Shown here piece by piece: positions 8,575 to 18,696 of a stretch of 64,000 nt of DNA. Under the pieces are notes generated by a model. That model did not search any database. It had not been told where the DNA came from and worked only from the letters and a program-made list of their open reading frames with translations. Source of the stretch: Hydrogenophaga sp. GTDB lineage: Bacteria; Pseudomonadota; Gammaproteobacteria; Burkholderiales; Burkholderiaceae_C. Location of the stretch: assembly GCA_030653975.1 (NCBI GenBank), contig JAURYH010000041.1:1-64000 (forward strand), in the 5' to 3' direction. Each line of letters starts with the position of its first letter. Positions within the stretch are counted from its first letter, which is position 1. Made by a program: the position numbers and the translations under genes.

Positions 8575-9822
8575 TCAGGATCTGTAGTCGGCGTTGATGG
8601 TCACGTAGTCATGGCTGAAGTCGCAGGTCCAGACCGTCTCCACTGCCGTGCCGCGACCAAGCCCGATGCGGACCAGGATCTCGGCTTCCTTCATCACGCG
8701 CTGGCCGTCTTCCTCGCGGTAGTCCGGGTGGCGACCACCGGCCGTGACCACGTGAACGTCACCCAGGTGCAGTTCGATCCTGGTGGCATCCAGATCGGCA
8801 ATGCCCGCATACCCGACCGCTGCCAGAATGCGGCCAAGGTTCGGATCGCAGGCGAAGAATGCCGTTTTCACCAGCGGTGAATGCGCAACTGCGTAGGCGA
8901 CCTGCAAACACTCAGCCGACGAACCTCCGCTTTCGACCCGCACGGTGATGAACTTGGTCGCGCCCTCGCCGTCGCGCACGATGGCGTGCGCCAACTGCTG
9001 GGCCAGGGGTGTCAACGCGGCCAGCAGGATTTGCCCGTCCGGGCTGTCCAGATCGGAGACCGCGGTGTTGCCGGCCTGCCCAGTCGCCACGACCACAAAG
9101 GAATCGTTGGTCGAGGTGTCGCCATCAACCGTCACCCGGTTGAACGACACATCGGCCAGACGCCGGGCGAGTGCGTTCATCAGATGCGGCGCCACGCAGG
9201 CGTCTGTCGCCAGGAAGCCCAGCATGGTGGCCATGTTGGGCCGGATCATGCCGGCGCCCTTGGCAATGCCTGATGCGCTGACGGTGCACCCTCCAAGTGA
9301 GAATTGGCGGCTTGCAGCCTTCGGAACCGTGTCCGTGGTCATGATGCCCTCAGCGGCAGCCAACCACTGTGCACCTGATGCGCCCGACGCCAGCGCCGCA
9401 CTCTCCAGCGCCCTCGGGAGGCCAGCCAGTAAGCGATCCAGCGGCAGGGGTTCCATGATCACGCCAGTGGAAAAAGGCAATACCTGTTCGTGACGCAACC
9501 CCAGCGCAAGCGCCGTTGCCACACAGGTCTGACGGGCGTGGGCCAGCCCCGACTCGCCGGTACCTGCGTTGGCATTGCCGGTGTTGATCACCATCGCACG
9601 CACCGCATGACCGGCCGACAGATGCTCCCGGCAAACCTGCACCGGTGCCGCGGCATACCGGTTCTGCGTGAAAACCGCGCCGACGACTGAACCCTCGTCG
9701 AGCAGAAACACCGTCAGGTCCGTGCGGTTCGCCTTGCGGATGCCCGCCTGTGCGACACCCATGCGCACACCAGGAATCGCCAGCATGTCGCCAGCCACAG
9801 GAGGGTCGAGATGAACAGGCAT
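8575..9822 (-). CDS. argJ: Bifunctional ornithine acetyltransferase / N-acetylglutamate synthase
   Basis: Transfers the acetyl group from N-acetylornithine to glutamate, recycling acetyl in arginine synthesis. The 415-residue precursor cleaves itself at the conserved Ala-Thr bond in RPNMATMLG, freeing the nucleophile Thr199. AKGAGMI before it and DGDTSTND after it are family motifs. ATG 9822 is chosen for length. Whether it also makes N-acetylglutamate from acetyl-CoA cannot be read from sequence alone. secA lies 61 bp upstream. Confidence 0.95.
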   Translation of the reverse strand: MPVHLDPPVAGDMLAIPGVRMGVAQAGIRKANRTDLTVFLLDEGSVVGAVFTQNRYAAAPVQVCREHLSAGHAVRAMVINTGNANAGTGESGLAHARQTCVATALALGLRHEQVLPFSTGVIMEPLPLDRLLAGLPRALESAALASGASGAQWLAAAEGIMTTDTVPKAASRQFSLGGCTVSASGIAKGAGMIRPNMATMLGFLATDACVAPHLMNALARRLADVSFNRVTVDGDTSTNDSFVVVATGQAGNTAVSDLDSPDGQILLAALTPLAQQLAHAIVRDGEGATKFITVRVESGGSSAECLQVAYAVAHSPLVKTAFFACDPNLGRILAAVGYAGIADLDATRIELHLGDVHVVTAGGRHPDYREEDGQRVMKEAEILVRIGLGRGTAVETVWTCDFSHDYVTINADYRS

Positions 9823-9883
9823 GTGAACTCCGTTGGGTGCCGGTCGTGTGAAAGTAGAAGCTAGAACGGTGTGCCCGCCCAAC

Positions 9884-12643
9884 TCAGGTCAATTGACCGT
9901 GACAGTGTTTGTATTTTTTCCCGCTGCCACAGGGACAAGGTTCGTTGCGCCCCACACGCGGCAGGTCTTGTGCTTTGTCGATCTGGCCGGCAACATTCAC
10001 GCCACGGATGCTCTCGACCTCGCCGGTTTCGGTGGGGGCGGTGTAGGTCACATTGGCAATCTGTTCGGCCCGTGCCTCCATCAGCTCGGTCTCTTCGGAA
10101 ATCTGCTCCGCCGATTGCACGCGCACGTTCATGAGTATGCGGCTGACATCGTTCTTCACACTGTCGAGCAACTGACCAAAGAGCACAAAGGCCTCGCGCT
10201 TGTATTCCTGCTTGGGCTGTTTCTGCGCGTAGCCGCGCAAATGAATGCCCTGGCGCAGGTAGTCGAGCGCCGAAAGGTGTTCACGCCATTGGCTGTCGAT
10301 GGTCTGCAGCAGCACCATGCGCTCAAACTGGGTGAAGTTCTCTTCACCCACCATGCCGACCTTCTGGTCAAACACGCCTTTGGCGGCTACCAGCACACGC
10401 TCGACAATTTCTTCAGCGTCGATGGACTCTGCATCCGACACCCACGAAGCCACAGGTGCTTCGACCGCCCACTGTTCGCGCAAAACGCGCTCCAGGCCCG
10501 GCAGATCCCACTGCTCTTCCACGCTGCCTTCGGGCACGTATTCGCGCACCAGGTCGGTGAAACAGCCTTCGCGCAACGAGTCGATCTGGGCGCGCAGACT
10601 CTGCGCGTCCAGAATGTCATTGCGCTGCTGGTAGATCACCTTGCGCTGGTCGTTCGACACGTCGTCGTATTCGAGCAGCTGTTTGCGGATGTCGAAGTTG
10701 CGGGCCTCGACCTTGCGCTGCGCGCTCTCAATGCTGCGTGTGACGATGCCGGCTTCGATCGCCTCGCCCTCGGGCATCTTCAGGCGGTCCATGATGGCGC
10801 GCACCTTGTCACCGGCGAAGATCCGCATCAGCGAATCGTCCAGGCTCAGGTAGAAGCGCGATGAGCCCGGATCGCCCTGGCGGCCCGATCGGCCACGCAG
10901 CTGGTTGTCGATGCGACGGCTTTCGTGGCGCTCGGTCGCAATGATGCGCAGGCCACCCAGCGCCTTGACCTTCTCGTGGTCCAGCTGCCACTGCTGGCGC
11001 AAGGCTTCGACGCGCGAAGCCTTGGTCGCTTCGTCCAGCGACTCGTCGCCCTCGATGGCTGCGGTCATCTTTTCCAGGTTGCCACCAAGCACGATATCGG
11101 TGCCTCGGCCCGCCATGTTGGTGGCGATGGTGATGGCACCAGGACGGCCGGCCTGGACAATGATGTCGGCCTCGCGGGCGTGCTGCTTGGCGTTGAGCAC
11201 CTCGTGCGGCAGGTTCTCTTTGACCAGCAGCGCGGCGATGATTTCCGAGTTTTCGATCGACGAGGTACCCACCAGCACCGGCTGACCACGCTCGTGGCAC
11301 TCGCGAATGTCTTCGATGGCAGCGACGTATTTTTCATGCGTCGTCTTGTACACGCGATCGAGCTGATCGACGCGTTTGCTGATCCGGTTCGGCGGAATCA
11401 CCACCGTTTCCAGGCCGTAGATTTCCTGGAATTCGTAGGCTTCGGTATCAGCCGTGCCGGTCATGCCCGAAAGCTTGCCGTACAGGCGGAAGTAGTTCTG
11501 GAACGTGATCGATGCCAGCGTCTGGTTTTCCGGCTGGATCGCCACACCCTCCTTCGCCTCCACCGCCTGGTGCAGGCCATCACTCCAGCGGCGGCCCGAC
11601 ATCAGGCGACCGGTGAACTCGTCCACGATGACGATCTCGCCACCCTGATTCACATAGTGCTGGTCGCGGTGATAGAGGTGGTGCGCCTTGAGTGAGGTCA
11701 CCAGGTGGTGCATCAGGGCGATATTGGAAGGGTCGTAAAGTGAAGCGCCTTCGGGCAACAAACCGGCCTGGCCCAGCAGTCGCTCGGCGTTCTCGTGGCC
11801 TTGCTCGGTCATGTGGATCGAGTGTGCCTTTTCATCCACCGTGAAGTCACCCGGCTTGGTCACACCCTCGCCGGTGCGTGGATCGGCCTCACCTTCCTGG
11901 CGGGTCAGGTGCGGAACCAGTTGCTTGATGGCCTGGTACACCTGGGTCTGATCTTCCGCCTGGCCACTGATGATCAGCGGTGTACGCGCTTCGTCGATCA
12001 GGATCGAATCCACCTCGTCGACGATGGCGTAATTGAGACCCCGTTGCACTCGATCGCCGGCCTCGTAGACCATGTTGTCGCGCAGGTAGTCGAAGCCGTA
12101 TTCGTTGTTGGTGCCGTAGGTGATGTCGGCACTGTAGGCTGCCTGCTTCTCTTCGCGAGGTGCCTGCGGCAGGTTGATGCCCACCGAGAGACCCAGGAAG
12201 TTGTAGAGCTTGCCCATCCACTGTGCATCACGACTGGCCAGGTAATCGTTGACCGTCACCACGTGCACCCCCTTGCCGGTGAGCGCGTTCAGGTACACCG
12301 GCAGCGTGGCGGTCAGTGTCTTGCCCTCACCCGTGCGCATTTCGGCCACCTTGCCATGGTGCAATGCGAGGCCACCGACCAGCTGCACGTCGAAGTGGCG
12401 CATTTTCATCACGCGCTTGCTGGCTTCACGCACCAACGCAAACGCCTCCGGCAACACCGACTCCAAAGCCTCACCATCCGCTATGCGGCGCTTGAAGACT
12501 TCGGTCTGGGCCTTGATGTCTTCGTCACTGAATTTTTCGAACTGTGGTTCAAGGCCATTGATCCGCTCCACCGTTTTGCGATAGGTCTTGAGCAAGCGGT
12601 CGTTGCGACTACCAAATATTTTGGTGAGAATGTTTGTGGCCAT
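9884..12643 (-). CDS. secA: Protein translocase ATPase SecA
   Basis: Motor of Sec export, pushing unfolded preproteins through SecYEG. The 919 residues show the DEAD-type Walker A GEGKT (105-109), DEVD (209-212), the preprotein cross-linking domain, the second RecA domain with [10 protein letters not shown], and a C-terminal zinc site CPCGSG...CH (C903, C905, C914, H915) that binds SecB. Length and domain order are normal. An M23 peptidase gene lies upstream on the same strand. Confidence 0.98.
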   Translation of the reverse strand: MATNILTKIFGSRNDRLLKTYRKTVERINGLEPQFEKFSDEDIKAQTEVFKRRIADGEALESVLPEAFALVREASKRVMKMRHFDVQLVGGLALHHGKVAEMRTGEGKTLTATLPVYLNALTGKGVHVVTVNDYLASRDAQWMGKLYNFLGLSVGINLPQAPREEKQAAYSADITYGTNNEYGFDYLRDNMVYEAGDRVQRGLNYAIVDEVDSILIDEARTPLIISGQAEDQTQVYQAIKQLVPHLTRQEGEADPRTGEGVTKPGDFTVDEKAHSIHMTEQGHENAERLLGQAGLLPEGASLYDPSNIALMHHLVTSLKAHHLYHRDQHYVNQGGEIVIVDEFTGRLMSGRRWSDGLHQAVEAKEGVAIQPENQTLASITFQNYFRLYGKLSGMTGTADTEAYEFQEIYGLETVVIPPNRISKRVDQLDRVYKTTHEKYVAAIEDIRECHERGQPVLVGTSSIENSEIIAALLVKENLPHEVLNAKQHAREADIIVQAGRPGAITIATNMAGRGTDIVLGGNLEKMTAAIEGDESLDEATKASRVEALRQQWQLDHEKVKALGGLRIIATERHESRRIDNQLRGRSGRQGDPGSSRFYLSLDDSLMRIFAGDKVRAIMDRLKMPEGEAIEAGIVTRSIESAQRKVEARNFDIRKQLLEYDDVSNDQRKVIYQQRNDILDAQSLRAQIDSLREGCFTDLVREYVPEGSVEEQWDLPGLERVLREQWAVEAPVASWVSDAESIDAEEIVERVLVAAKGVFDQKVGMVGEENFTQFERMVLLQTIDSQWREHLSALDYLRQGIHLRGYAQKQPKQEYKREAFVLFGQLLDSVKNDVSRILMNVRVQSAEQISEETELMEARAEQIANVTYTAPTETGEVESIRGVNVAGQIDKAQDLPRVGRNEPCPCGSGKKYKHCHGQLT

Positions 12644-12812
12644 ACATACGGGCCTGCACCGTCAACGTGTCAACACGTGCCGGACAGGCAATAGGAAATC
12701 GGAGGGCTCTTGCCAGCGAATGCGGCACAAAAAGCGGTAAGCCCTGATGTGCCTGCGAATGCTGCTCTTTCAAGAGCAAAGTGGGGATTTTAACTGGCGC
12801 ACCAAGACGCCT

Positions 12813-13763
12813 TCAGGGCTTGCGCGGACCTCTCGGCGCCAGCTGAACCGCCGCGAGGTTTTCACCGGCATCCAGGAAGCGCCTGGGATCTTGCACAACC
12901 CCCGATACCCAGACCTCAAAGTGCAGATGAGGTCCGGTCGATCGACCCGTAGAGCCAACTTCAGCGATCTTCTGCCCCCGTTTGACGATATCGCCTTTCT
13001 TGACGAGCACCCTGGAGGAATGGGCATAACGGGTGATCAGATCATTGCCGTGATCGATTTCCACCATGTTCCCGTAGGCCGGATGAACCTCCTGCACCAC
13101 CACCACCCCACCTGCCGCAGCCAGGATGGGGGTTCCCGTGTCCGCCGGAAAATCCAGCCCCGTGTGCATGGCCGAACGCCCAGTGATGGGATCGATGCGA
13201 AAGCCAAAGGGAGAGCCCACTTGGCCCTGTTTCACCGGCTCCTCGGTGGGCACCATGGTGCGCAGGATCTTCTGATCAAACAGGCGGGATTCCACCACCG
13301 TCAGCCAATCGACCCTCGAACCGGTGTTACGGTCGAGTTGATCCATGGCCCCCATCAGTTCCTCGACGGTCAATTCACGACTGCCCACCAGTGCTCCCCC
13401 CGAGCCCGCGGGAAGCTTGAACTCCTGGGGATTGATGCCCGCAAGGCCCGCCACACGCTCCCCGAGCGATTCAATTTGCACCATGCGGCCTTGCATCTCC
13501 CCAAGCTTGCGCGCCATTGCATCCAGGTTCTCGCGCATGTAGAGCTCCTTGGAGTCGAGTTCTCCTTGCGACACCAGACGCGCCACAGAACCAAAACCGG
13601 GCCAGCCCTGGCGAACACCCTCCAGAAAGACCCAATGGTACGCAGCCACTGCGCCCAGCATCATCAAAAGTGACGCGAACGCTCCCATGGCAACCAGCCT
13701 GACACCGCTCAGGTGCAGAGCCCGGCTCTTGGCAAGCCAGGCATCCGTGATAATGATGTGCAC
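12813..13763 (-). CDS. M23 (LytM-type) metallopeptidase, membrane-anchored
   Basis: A 316-residue protein with one N-terminal membrane segment (about 23-45), a helical linker and a C-terminal peptidase M23 domain. The zinc-binding pattern is intact: H200 and D204 in HTGLDFPAD, then HLHFEVW (H279, H281). It probably cuts peptidoglycan cross-links or regulates an amidase in the periplasm. The start is a GTG at 13763 with AAAGG eight bases before it. It lies just upstream of secA and divergent from the DciA-like gene. Confidence 0.9.
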   Translation of the reverse strand: MHIIITDAWLAKSRALHLSGVRLVAMGAFASLLMMLGAVAAYHWVFLEGVRQGWPGFGSVARLVSQGELDSKELYMRENLDAMARKLGEMQGRMVQIESLGERVAGLAGINPQEFKLPAGSGGALVGSRELTVEELMGAMDQLDRNTGSRVDWLTVVESRLFDQKILRTMVPTEEPVKQGQVGSPFGFRIDPITGRSAMHTGLDFPADTGTPILAAAGGVVVVQEVHPAYGNMVEIDHGNDLITRYAHSSRVLVKKGDIVKRGQKIAEVGSTGRSTGPHLHFEVWVSGVVQDPRRFLDAGENLAAVQLAPRGPRKP

Positions 13764-13808
13764 GTTTCAAACCTTTCTGACGGTAACGGGTCAGTCCCGA
13801 GACACCCC

Positions 13809-14123
13809 ATGCCCGACCACCGATTTCAGACCCAGTTCAGCCTCGAACAAGCGGCCAGTGCCGCACCCACGCTGGCCGCCTTGCGCGAACAGATTCGCGA
13901 ATCCCAGTGGTGCCTGGAACAGATCCAGCACCTGATCCCGGCTGCGTTGCGGCGTCAGGTCCAGGCCGGCCCCATTCATGAAACCGAATGGTGCATGCTG
14001 GTCAGCAGCGCGGCTGCCTCCACCAAGCTGCGCCAGTTGCTACCGATCCTGCAGCAGACGCTCACACATCAAGGCGCACGCATCAGCAACATCCGCCTCA
14101 AGGTACAGACACCTCAACGCTGA
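13809..14123 (+). CDS. dciA: DUF721 / DciA-like protein, likely helicase loader
   Basis: A small basic 104-residue protein. The pattern L-P-A-A-L-R-x-x-V-x-A-G followed by a hydrophobic strand, a small Ala-rich helix with K-L-R and an end like I-S-N-I-R-L-K-V matches DUF721. DciA proteins load the replicative helicase DnaB in bacteria without DnaC. It is divergent from the M23-secA pair, a context I recall for betaproteobacteria. It is short and rather divergent, so function is inferred. Confidence 0.6.
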   Translation: MPDHRFQTQFSLEQAASAAPTLAALREQIRESQWCLEQIQHLIPAALRRQVQAGPIHETEWCMLVSSAAASTKLRQLLPILQQTLTHQGARISNIRLKVQTPQR

Positions 14124-14180
14124 ATCGTGCCCACGAAGGGCGCCCTGCCCTGCAACACCGAAACCCGGACACCCATTGAA

Positions 14181-14256
14181 TGGTGCCGCTTGTCTGACTC
14201 GAACAGACGACCTATCGCTTACAAGGCGAGTGCTCTACCAACTGAGCTAAAGCGGC
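14181..14256 (-). tRNA. tRNA-Thr (anticodon TGT)
   Basis: A 76-nt cloverleaf on the minus strand: acceptor GCCGCTT pairing with AAGCGGC, D-arm GCTCAGTTGGTAGAGC, T-arm with GTTCGAGTC, and encoded CCA. The loop CTTGTAA gives anticodon TGT, reading ACA threonine codons. The top pair of the anticodon stem is a C-T mismatch in my folding. It lies between the DciA-like gene and sspB. Confidence 0.95.
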
Positions 14257-14275
14257 GGGTTTTCAGGATTTGATT

Positions 14276-14797
14276 TTACTTGACCCGTTTGAGCATTGGA
14301 CGCCCACCGCCCTTGTTCGGACCACGGGGAGGTGTTTCATCCGTCGGCTCAGACGTACCCTCTGCCGTTGGTTCACTGGGCACCGCACGCAGACTGGCCC
14401 GCTCGGTGTCTTCGGATCGAACAGGTGCCAACACCACATCCGACGGGGCGAGGCCGACACGGCTACCCGCAACAGGCGCCGGAAACGCCATGCCCTGCCC
14501 ATTCTCCCGTGCATAGATCGCAACAACGTGATCAATGGGCACCACGATCTCCCGGGCCACACCCCCGAACCGTGCTTTGAACTCGATGAACTCATTACCC
14601 AGCTGCAGCGAACTGGTCGCATCGAAGCTCACATTGAGGACGATCTCGCCATTGTTCACAAAGTCCATCGGCACCTGTACCGAGGCATCCACCTGCACGG
14701 CGATGTAGGGTGAAAACCCGTTATCGACACACCACTCGTGCAAGGCACGGATGAGGTACGGACGGGTCGAAGGGCTGTCCTGATCAGGAAGGCTCAT
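14276..14797 (-). CDS. sspB: ClpXP protease specificity-enhancing factor SspB
   Basis: Adaptor that delivers ssrA-tagged proteins from stalled ribosomes to ClpXP. The 173 residues show the folded substrate-binding domain (RPYLIRALHEW, then strands with VNNGEIVLNVS and AIYARENGQGM), a flexible acidic/proline-rich linker and a basic C-terminal tail ending in KRVK that would dock on the ClpX zinc domain. It is 55 bp downstream of sspA, the conserved partner. Confidence 0.93.
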   Translation of the reverse strand: MSLPDQDSPSTRPYLIRALHEWCVDNGFSPYIAVQVDASVQVPMDFVNNGEIVLNVSFDATSSLQLGNEFIEFKARFGGVAREIVVPIDHVVAIYARENGQGMAFPAPVAGSRVGLAPSDVVLAPVRSEDTERASLRAVPSEPTAEGTSEPTDETPPRGPNKGGGRPMLKRVK

Positions 14798-14852
14798 GAA
14801 TGTATGAAGGTCTGTCTCGTCAACAGGTCATGGCGAATGCCGCCACAACCCA

Positions 14853-15464
14853 TCACTTGCGCATGACCTTTTCAGAAGGCGTCAGTGCCTCGATGTAGGC
14901 CGGACGCGAGAAAATTCGCTCTGAGTACTTGAGCAGCGGCGCTGCGTTCTTGCTCAGTTCGATGCCATAGAAGTCCAGGCGCCACAGCAACGGGGCGATG
15001 GCCACATCCAGCATCGAGAAGTTGTCACCCAGCATGAACTTGTTCTTCAGGAACACCGGTGCGAGCTGGGTCAGGCGGTCGCGGATGTGAGCCCGTGCCT
15101 TTTCCAGCGCCTTGTCGTTGCCTTTGGTGCTGCGGTTCTCGAGCACAGACACGTGGGCAAACAGCTCTTTTTCGAAGTTCAGAAGGAACAGCCGCACGCG
15201 CGCCCGATCCACGGGATCACCGGGCATCAGTTGGGGGTGAGGAAAGCGCTCATCAATGTACTCATTGATGATGTTCGATTCGTACAGGATCAGGTCCCGC
15301 TCAACCAGAATGGGCACCTGGCCGTAAGGGTTCATGACGCTGATGTCTTCGGGCTTGTTGTACAGGTCCACATCCCGGATTTCGAAATCCATGCCCTTCT
15401 CGAACAGGACAAAGCGGCAGCGGTGGGAATAGGGACAAGTCGTTCCCGAATACAAAACCATCAT
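14853..15464 (-). CDS. sspA: Stringent starvation protein A (GST-fold)
   Basis: RNA polymerase-associated GST-like protein. The N-terminal thioredoxin fold MVLYSGTTCPYSHRCRF and the GST C-terminal helical domain are present over 203 residues. SspA binds RNA polymerase holoenzyme under starvation in E. coli; catalytic GST activity is usually absent. Two adjacent ATGs (15464, 15461) follow GGAG. The cytochrome bc1 operon lies just upstream on the same strand, the usual beta- and gammaproteobacterial order. Confidence 0.93.
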   Translation of the reverse strand: MMVLYSGTTCPYSHRCRFVLFEKGMDFEIRDVDLYNKPEDISVMNPYGQVPILVERDLILYESNIINEYIDERFPHPQLMPGDPVDRARVRLFLLNFEKELFAHVSVLENRSTKGNDKALEKARAHIRDRLTQLAPVFLKNKFMLGDNFSMLDVAIAPLLWRLDFYGIELSKNAAPLLKYSERIFSRPAYIEALTPSEKVMRK

Positions 15465-15585
15465 AGAGGAGTCTCCTTAATGCAAAAACAGTGGCCGACC
15501 TGACCGCTCATGTGCGGCAACAGGCCAACCACTGTGGATTTTCGGGTCTTTCGGATCAAACCGGAAGCCCGAAGCGGTGCGTGAA

Positions 15586-16344
15586 TTACTTGACGTCTTT
15601 CCAGAAAGACGCATTCAGACGCCATGCCACAACGGTGAATAGCGCCAGAAAAAGCATCACCCAGACACCCAGGCGCACCCGGGTATTTTGAGCGGGTTCG
15701 CCCATCCATTGCAGGTAGGCCACGAGATCACCCACGTTTTGATCGTAGTCGGTCGCGCTCAAGGTACCTGCTTTGACCTGCTCCCAGCCCTTGGGAATTT
15801 CCACTTCGTGACCATGACTGGTCACCTTTTCCATGACGGGCTTGCGTTCGCCTTCAAGTTCCCACAGTGGATGAGGCATGCCGATGTTCGGAAACACCAG
15901 GTTGTTCCAGCCAGTGGGCTTGGTTTCGTCACGGTAATAGCTGCGCAACAGCGTGTAGAGGTAGTCGGCGCCGGTGTAACCATGCCCTGAACGCGAACGA
16001 GCGATCACGGTCAAATCGGGTGGATTGGCACCAAACCACTCTTTCGCCTGACGGGGATCAATCGACGCCTTCATGGTGTCACCGATCTTGTCGGTGGCAA
16101 AGGTCAGGTTCTCGGCAATCTGCTTGTCGGTCAGGCCGATGTCGCGCAGCCGGTTGTAGCGCATGTAGGCAGCCGAATGACAGCTCAGGCAGTAGTTGAC
16201 AAAGAGCTTGGCGCCGTTTTGCAGGGCCGCCACGTCATTGGTGCGGTTGGGCGCCTTTTCGATCGGAACGCCAGGACCACCAGCAGCCAGTGCACCGGCC
16301 GAGAGACCCAGAGCCAGCGCAAAGCCCAGAAGGATTTTTTTCAT
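15586..16344 (-). CDS. petC: Ubiquinol-cytochrome c reductase, cytochrome c1 subunit
   Basis: Membrane-anchored c-type cytochrome of complex III, passing electrons from the Rieske centre to soluble cytochrome c. The 252 residues have a signal peptide (about 1-20), the heme site CLSCH (C52, C55, H56), and a C-terminal membrane helix (about 222-242). The axial Met is probably in the GMPHPLWE region, from family knowledge. It is third in petA-petB-petC, 31 bp after petB. Confidence 0.95.
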   Translation of the reverse strand: MKKILLGFALALGLSAGALAAGGPGVPIEKAPNRTNDVAALQNGAKLFVNYCLSCHSAAYMRYNRLRDIGLTDKQIAENLTFATDKIGDTMKASIDPRQAKEWFGANPPDLTVIARSRSGHGYTGADYLYTLLRSYYRDETKPTGWNNLVFPNIGMPHPLWELEGERKPVMEKVTSHGHEVEIPKGWEQVKAGTLSATDYDQNVGDLVAYLQWMGEPAQNTRVRLGVWVMLFLALFTVVAWRLNASFWKDVK

Positions 16345-16375
16345 TTGCTTGATTCTCCGCTTGTACTGGTGTGTC

Positions 16376-17785
16376 TCAGTGAGGCTTGAAGTTGATGCGG
16401 CTGGGCACCGGCTTGAACTCGCCGATTCGACTCCACCAAGGCATCAGCAGAAAGAAGCCAAAGTAGAACAGGGTACCCACCTGCGAAACACGCTCACCCA
16501 CCGGCGAGGGCGGCAGCACCCCCAGATAGCCCAGGATCAGGAAGTTGATGACAAACACCGCGTACAGCCACTTGTTCCAGCTCGGACGGTAACGAATCGA
16601 CTTGACGGGGCTGTTGTCCAGCCAAGGCAGGAAAAACAGGATGATCACGGCACCGCCCATGGCGACCACGCCCCAGAACTTGGCATCAATGGCCATCATC
16701 AGCGCCACGAGCACCACAGCACCGCCCACCACAGAGCCCTTCATGACGAGGCTGAGTTTGGCTTTCGCAACGCCCAGCAAAGCGCCCAGCAACACGCAGG
16801 CAATCAGGGCATACATCATTTCGCTGGTGATCGCACGCAGCATCGAATAAAACGGCGTGAAATACCAGACCGGCGCAATGTGCAGCGGCGTCACCAAGGG
16901 GTCGGCCGGGATGAAGTTGTTGAACTCCAGGAAGTAGCCGCCGAACTCGGGGGCAAAGAACACGATCGCCGAGAACACCATCAGGAACAACGACACACCA
17001 AAGATGTCGTGCACGCTGTAATAAGGGTGGAAGGGAATGCCGTCAAGCGGATGACCATTGGCGTCCTTGGGTGCGCCCGGGCCCTTGATCTCAACGCCAT
17101 CCGGGTTGTTGGAACCCACTTCGTGCAGCGCAATGATGTGCGCCACCACCAGCCCCAACAGGACCAGAGGCACTGCGATCACGTGGAAGCTGAAGAACCG
17201 GTTGAGCGTGGCGTCGCCGACCACAAAGTCGCCGCGAATCAGCAAGGCCAGGTCAGGACCGACGAAGGGAATGGCCGAGAACAGGTTCACGATCACCTGA
17301 GCGCCCCAGTAGGACATCTGACCCCAAGGCAGCAGGTAACCCATGAAAGCTTCAGCCATGAGCACCAGGAAGATCGCGCAACCGAATACCCAGACCAGTT
17401 CACGCGGCTTGCGGTACGAGCCATAGATCAGACCGCGGTACATGTGCAGGTAGACCACGACGAAGAACGCAGAGGCTCCTGTGGAGTGCATGTAGCGGAT
17501 CAACCAGCCCCAAGGCACGTCGCGCATGATGTACTCGACCGAAGCAAACGCCAGGCTGGCATCGGGTTTGTAGTGCATCACCAAAAAGATGCCGGTAACG
17601 ATCTGGATCACCAGCACCAGCAGCGCGAGCGAACCGAAGATGTACCACCAGTTGAAGTTTTTTGGTGCGTAGTACTCGGCCATGTGCTCATTGAAGAGCT
17701 TGGTCAGAGGGAACCGGTTGTCGATCCAGTTCATCGTTTTCTGGACCAGGGGTGCGTCGGGAGATATTTCTTTGAATTCAGCCAT
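16376..17785 (-). CDS. petB: Ubiquinol-cytochrome c reductase, cytochrome b subunit
   Basis: Di-heme membrane core of complex III, containing the quinol-oxidising Qo and quinone-reducing Qi sites. The 469 residues hold eight or more helices; heme ligands are H100/H114 and H201/H216. The Qo motif reads PVWY (305-308) instead of the mitochondrial PEWY, a known natural variant. The second heme pair is 15 residues apart rather than 14. Spacing to petA (49 bp) and petC (31 bp) indicates one transcript. Confidence 0.96.
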   Translation of the reverse strand: MAEFKEISPDAPLVQKTMNWIDNRFPLTKLFNEHMAEYYAPKNFNWWYIFGSLALLVLVIQIVTGIFLVMHYKPDASLAFASVEYIMRDVPWGWLIRYMHSTGASAFFVVVYLHMYRGLIYGSYRKPRELVWVFGCAIFLVLMAEAFMGYLLPWGQMSYWGAQVIVNLFSAIPFVGPDLALLIRGDFVVGDATLNRFFSFHVIAVPLVLLGLVVAHIIALHEVGSNNPDGVEIKGPGAPKDANGHPLDGIPFHPYYSVHDIFGVSLFLMVFSAIVFFAPEFGGYFLEFNNFIPADPLVTPLHIAPVWYFTPFYSMLRAITSEMMYALIACVLLGALLGVAKAKLSLVMKGSVVGGAVVLVALMMAIDAKFWGVVAMGGAVIILFFLPWLDNSPVKSIRYRPSWNKWLYAVFVINFLILGYLGVLPPSPVGERVSQVGTLFYFGFFLLMPWWSRIGEFKPVPSRINFKPH

Positions 17786-17834
17786 GGGATGCCTCTGTGG
17801 TCAGTTGTCTGCTTGCAGGTCGCTGCTTTGCAGC

Positions 17835-18443
17835 TCAGGCGGTTTTCTCTTCACCCACCAGCAAAGTGGTGTCCGACAGGTAGTAATGTGGCGGCACTTC
17901 CAGGTTGTCCGGCGCGGGCTTGTTCTTGAAAACACGCCCTGCCACGTCAAATGTGGAACCGTGACAGGCGCACAGGAATCCACCCTGCCAGTCGTCTGGC
18001 AAAGATGGCTGCGGGCCTGGTGTCAACTTGTCGCCTGGCGAGCAGCCGAGGTGGGTGCAAATGCCCACGGCCACCAGAATTTCGGGCTTGATCGAGCGAT
18101 GGCGGTTCTTGGCGTATTCGGGCGTCGGATAGGCTTTGCGCTCTGAAGTCGGATCGGCCAGTTGGTCTTCCTGTTTTTCGAGTGCAGCCAGCTGCTCTGG
18201 CGTGCGACGCATGATCCACACGGGCTTGCCCCGCCACTCGACCACCCGCTTTTCGCCGGGCAGGAGCGTCGAGATATCCACTTCGATCGCCGCACCCGCC
18301 GCTTTGGCGCGTTCAGAAGGCTGAAATGTGCTCACAAAAGGAACTGCGACGGCCGCTGCTCCCACGCCACCCATGGCGCAGGATGTGATCAGCCAAGTGC
18401 GGCGGCTGTTGTCCACAGTCGCATCAACGGTTGCTTCACTCAT
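17835..18443 (-). CDS. petA: Ubiquinol-cytochrome c reductase, Rieske iron-sulfur subunit
   Basis: Carries the [2Fe-2S] cluster that takes the first electron from quinol. The 202 residues have a twin-arginine signal-anchor (RRTWL at 14-18, then a hydrophobic stretch), and cluster motifs CTHLGC (C129, H131, C134) and CACHGS (C158, C160, H161). The usual CPCHGS has Ala for Pro here. It is first in the operon; the Tat genes that should insert it are at 22.7-24.3 kb. Confidence 0.96.
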   Translation of the reverse strand: MSEATVDATVDNSRRTWLITSCAMGGVGAAAVAVPFVSTFQPSERAKAAGAAIEVDISTLLPGEKRVVEWRGKPVWIMRRTPEQLAALEKQEDQLADPTSERKAYPTPEYAKNRHRSIKPEILVAVGICTHLGCSPGDKLTPGPQPSLPDDWQGGFLCACHGSTFDVAGRVFKNKPAPDNLEVPPHYYLSDTTLLVGEEKTA

Positions 18444-18493
18444 GGGGATCTTTCAATGACGGTTCTTGACGGAGATACTGGGGGCAACCCTGC

Positions 18494-18522
18494 ATTGTAC
18501 CGGAGCGTAACAGGGTCATTTT
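18494..18522 (-). promoter_or_regulatory. Possible pet operon promoter (-10 only)
   Basis: The minus strand carries TACAAT (18494-18499) about 50 bp upstream of petA, the only good -10 hexamer in the 253-bp gap between petA and mscL. No convincing -35 lies 16-18 nt further up, so this is a weak call. The rest of the gap (to 18696) contains no gene that I can support. Confidence 0.3.
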
Positions 18523-18696
18523 TTGCCGGCCAAGGTTACTGCGCGGGGTATTGTGACGTGGTGGCAGCGACTGGCAGTTGACCTGAATCAGGGGTTGGGA
18601 CTGAAAGTCGGCATTCACGAACGCCATGAGAGAATGACTTTGACAGGAGCAGGAAACGGCCAGACGGCTTGTTCAACCATCTTCAAAGGTATCGGC

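Noticed and set aside
12764-12777. Palindrome GCTCTTTCAAGAGC between the M23 gene and secA
   Set aside because: Considered as a terminator, but the loop is too small when fully paired and there is no T-run; no support for a SecM-like leader peptide either.
16196-17929. A 577-codon plus-strand frame opposite petB
   Set aside because: Composition is Gln/His/Arg/Glu-rich with no domain; petB on the other strand explains the stretch.
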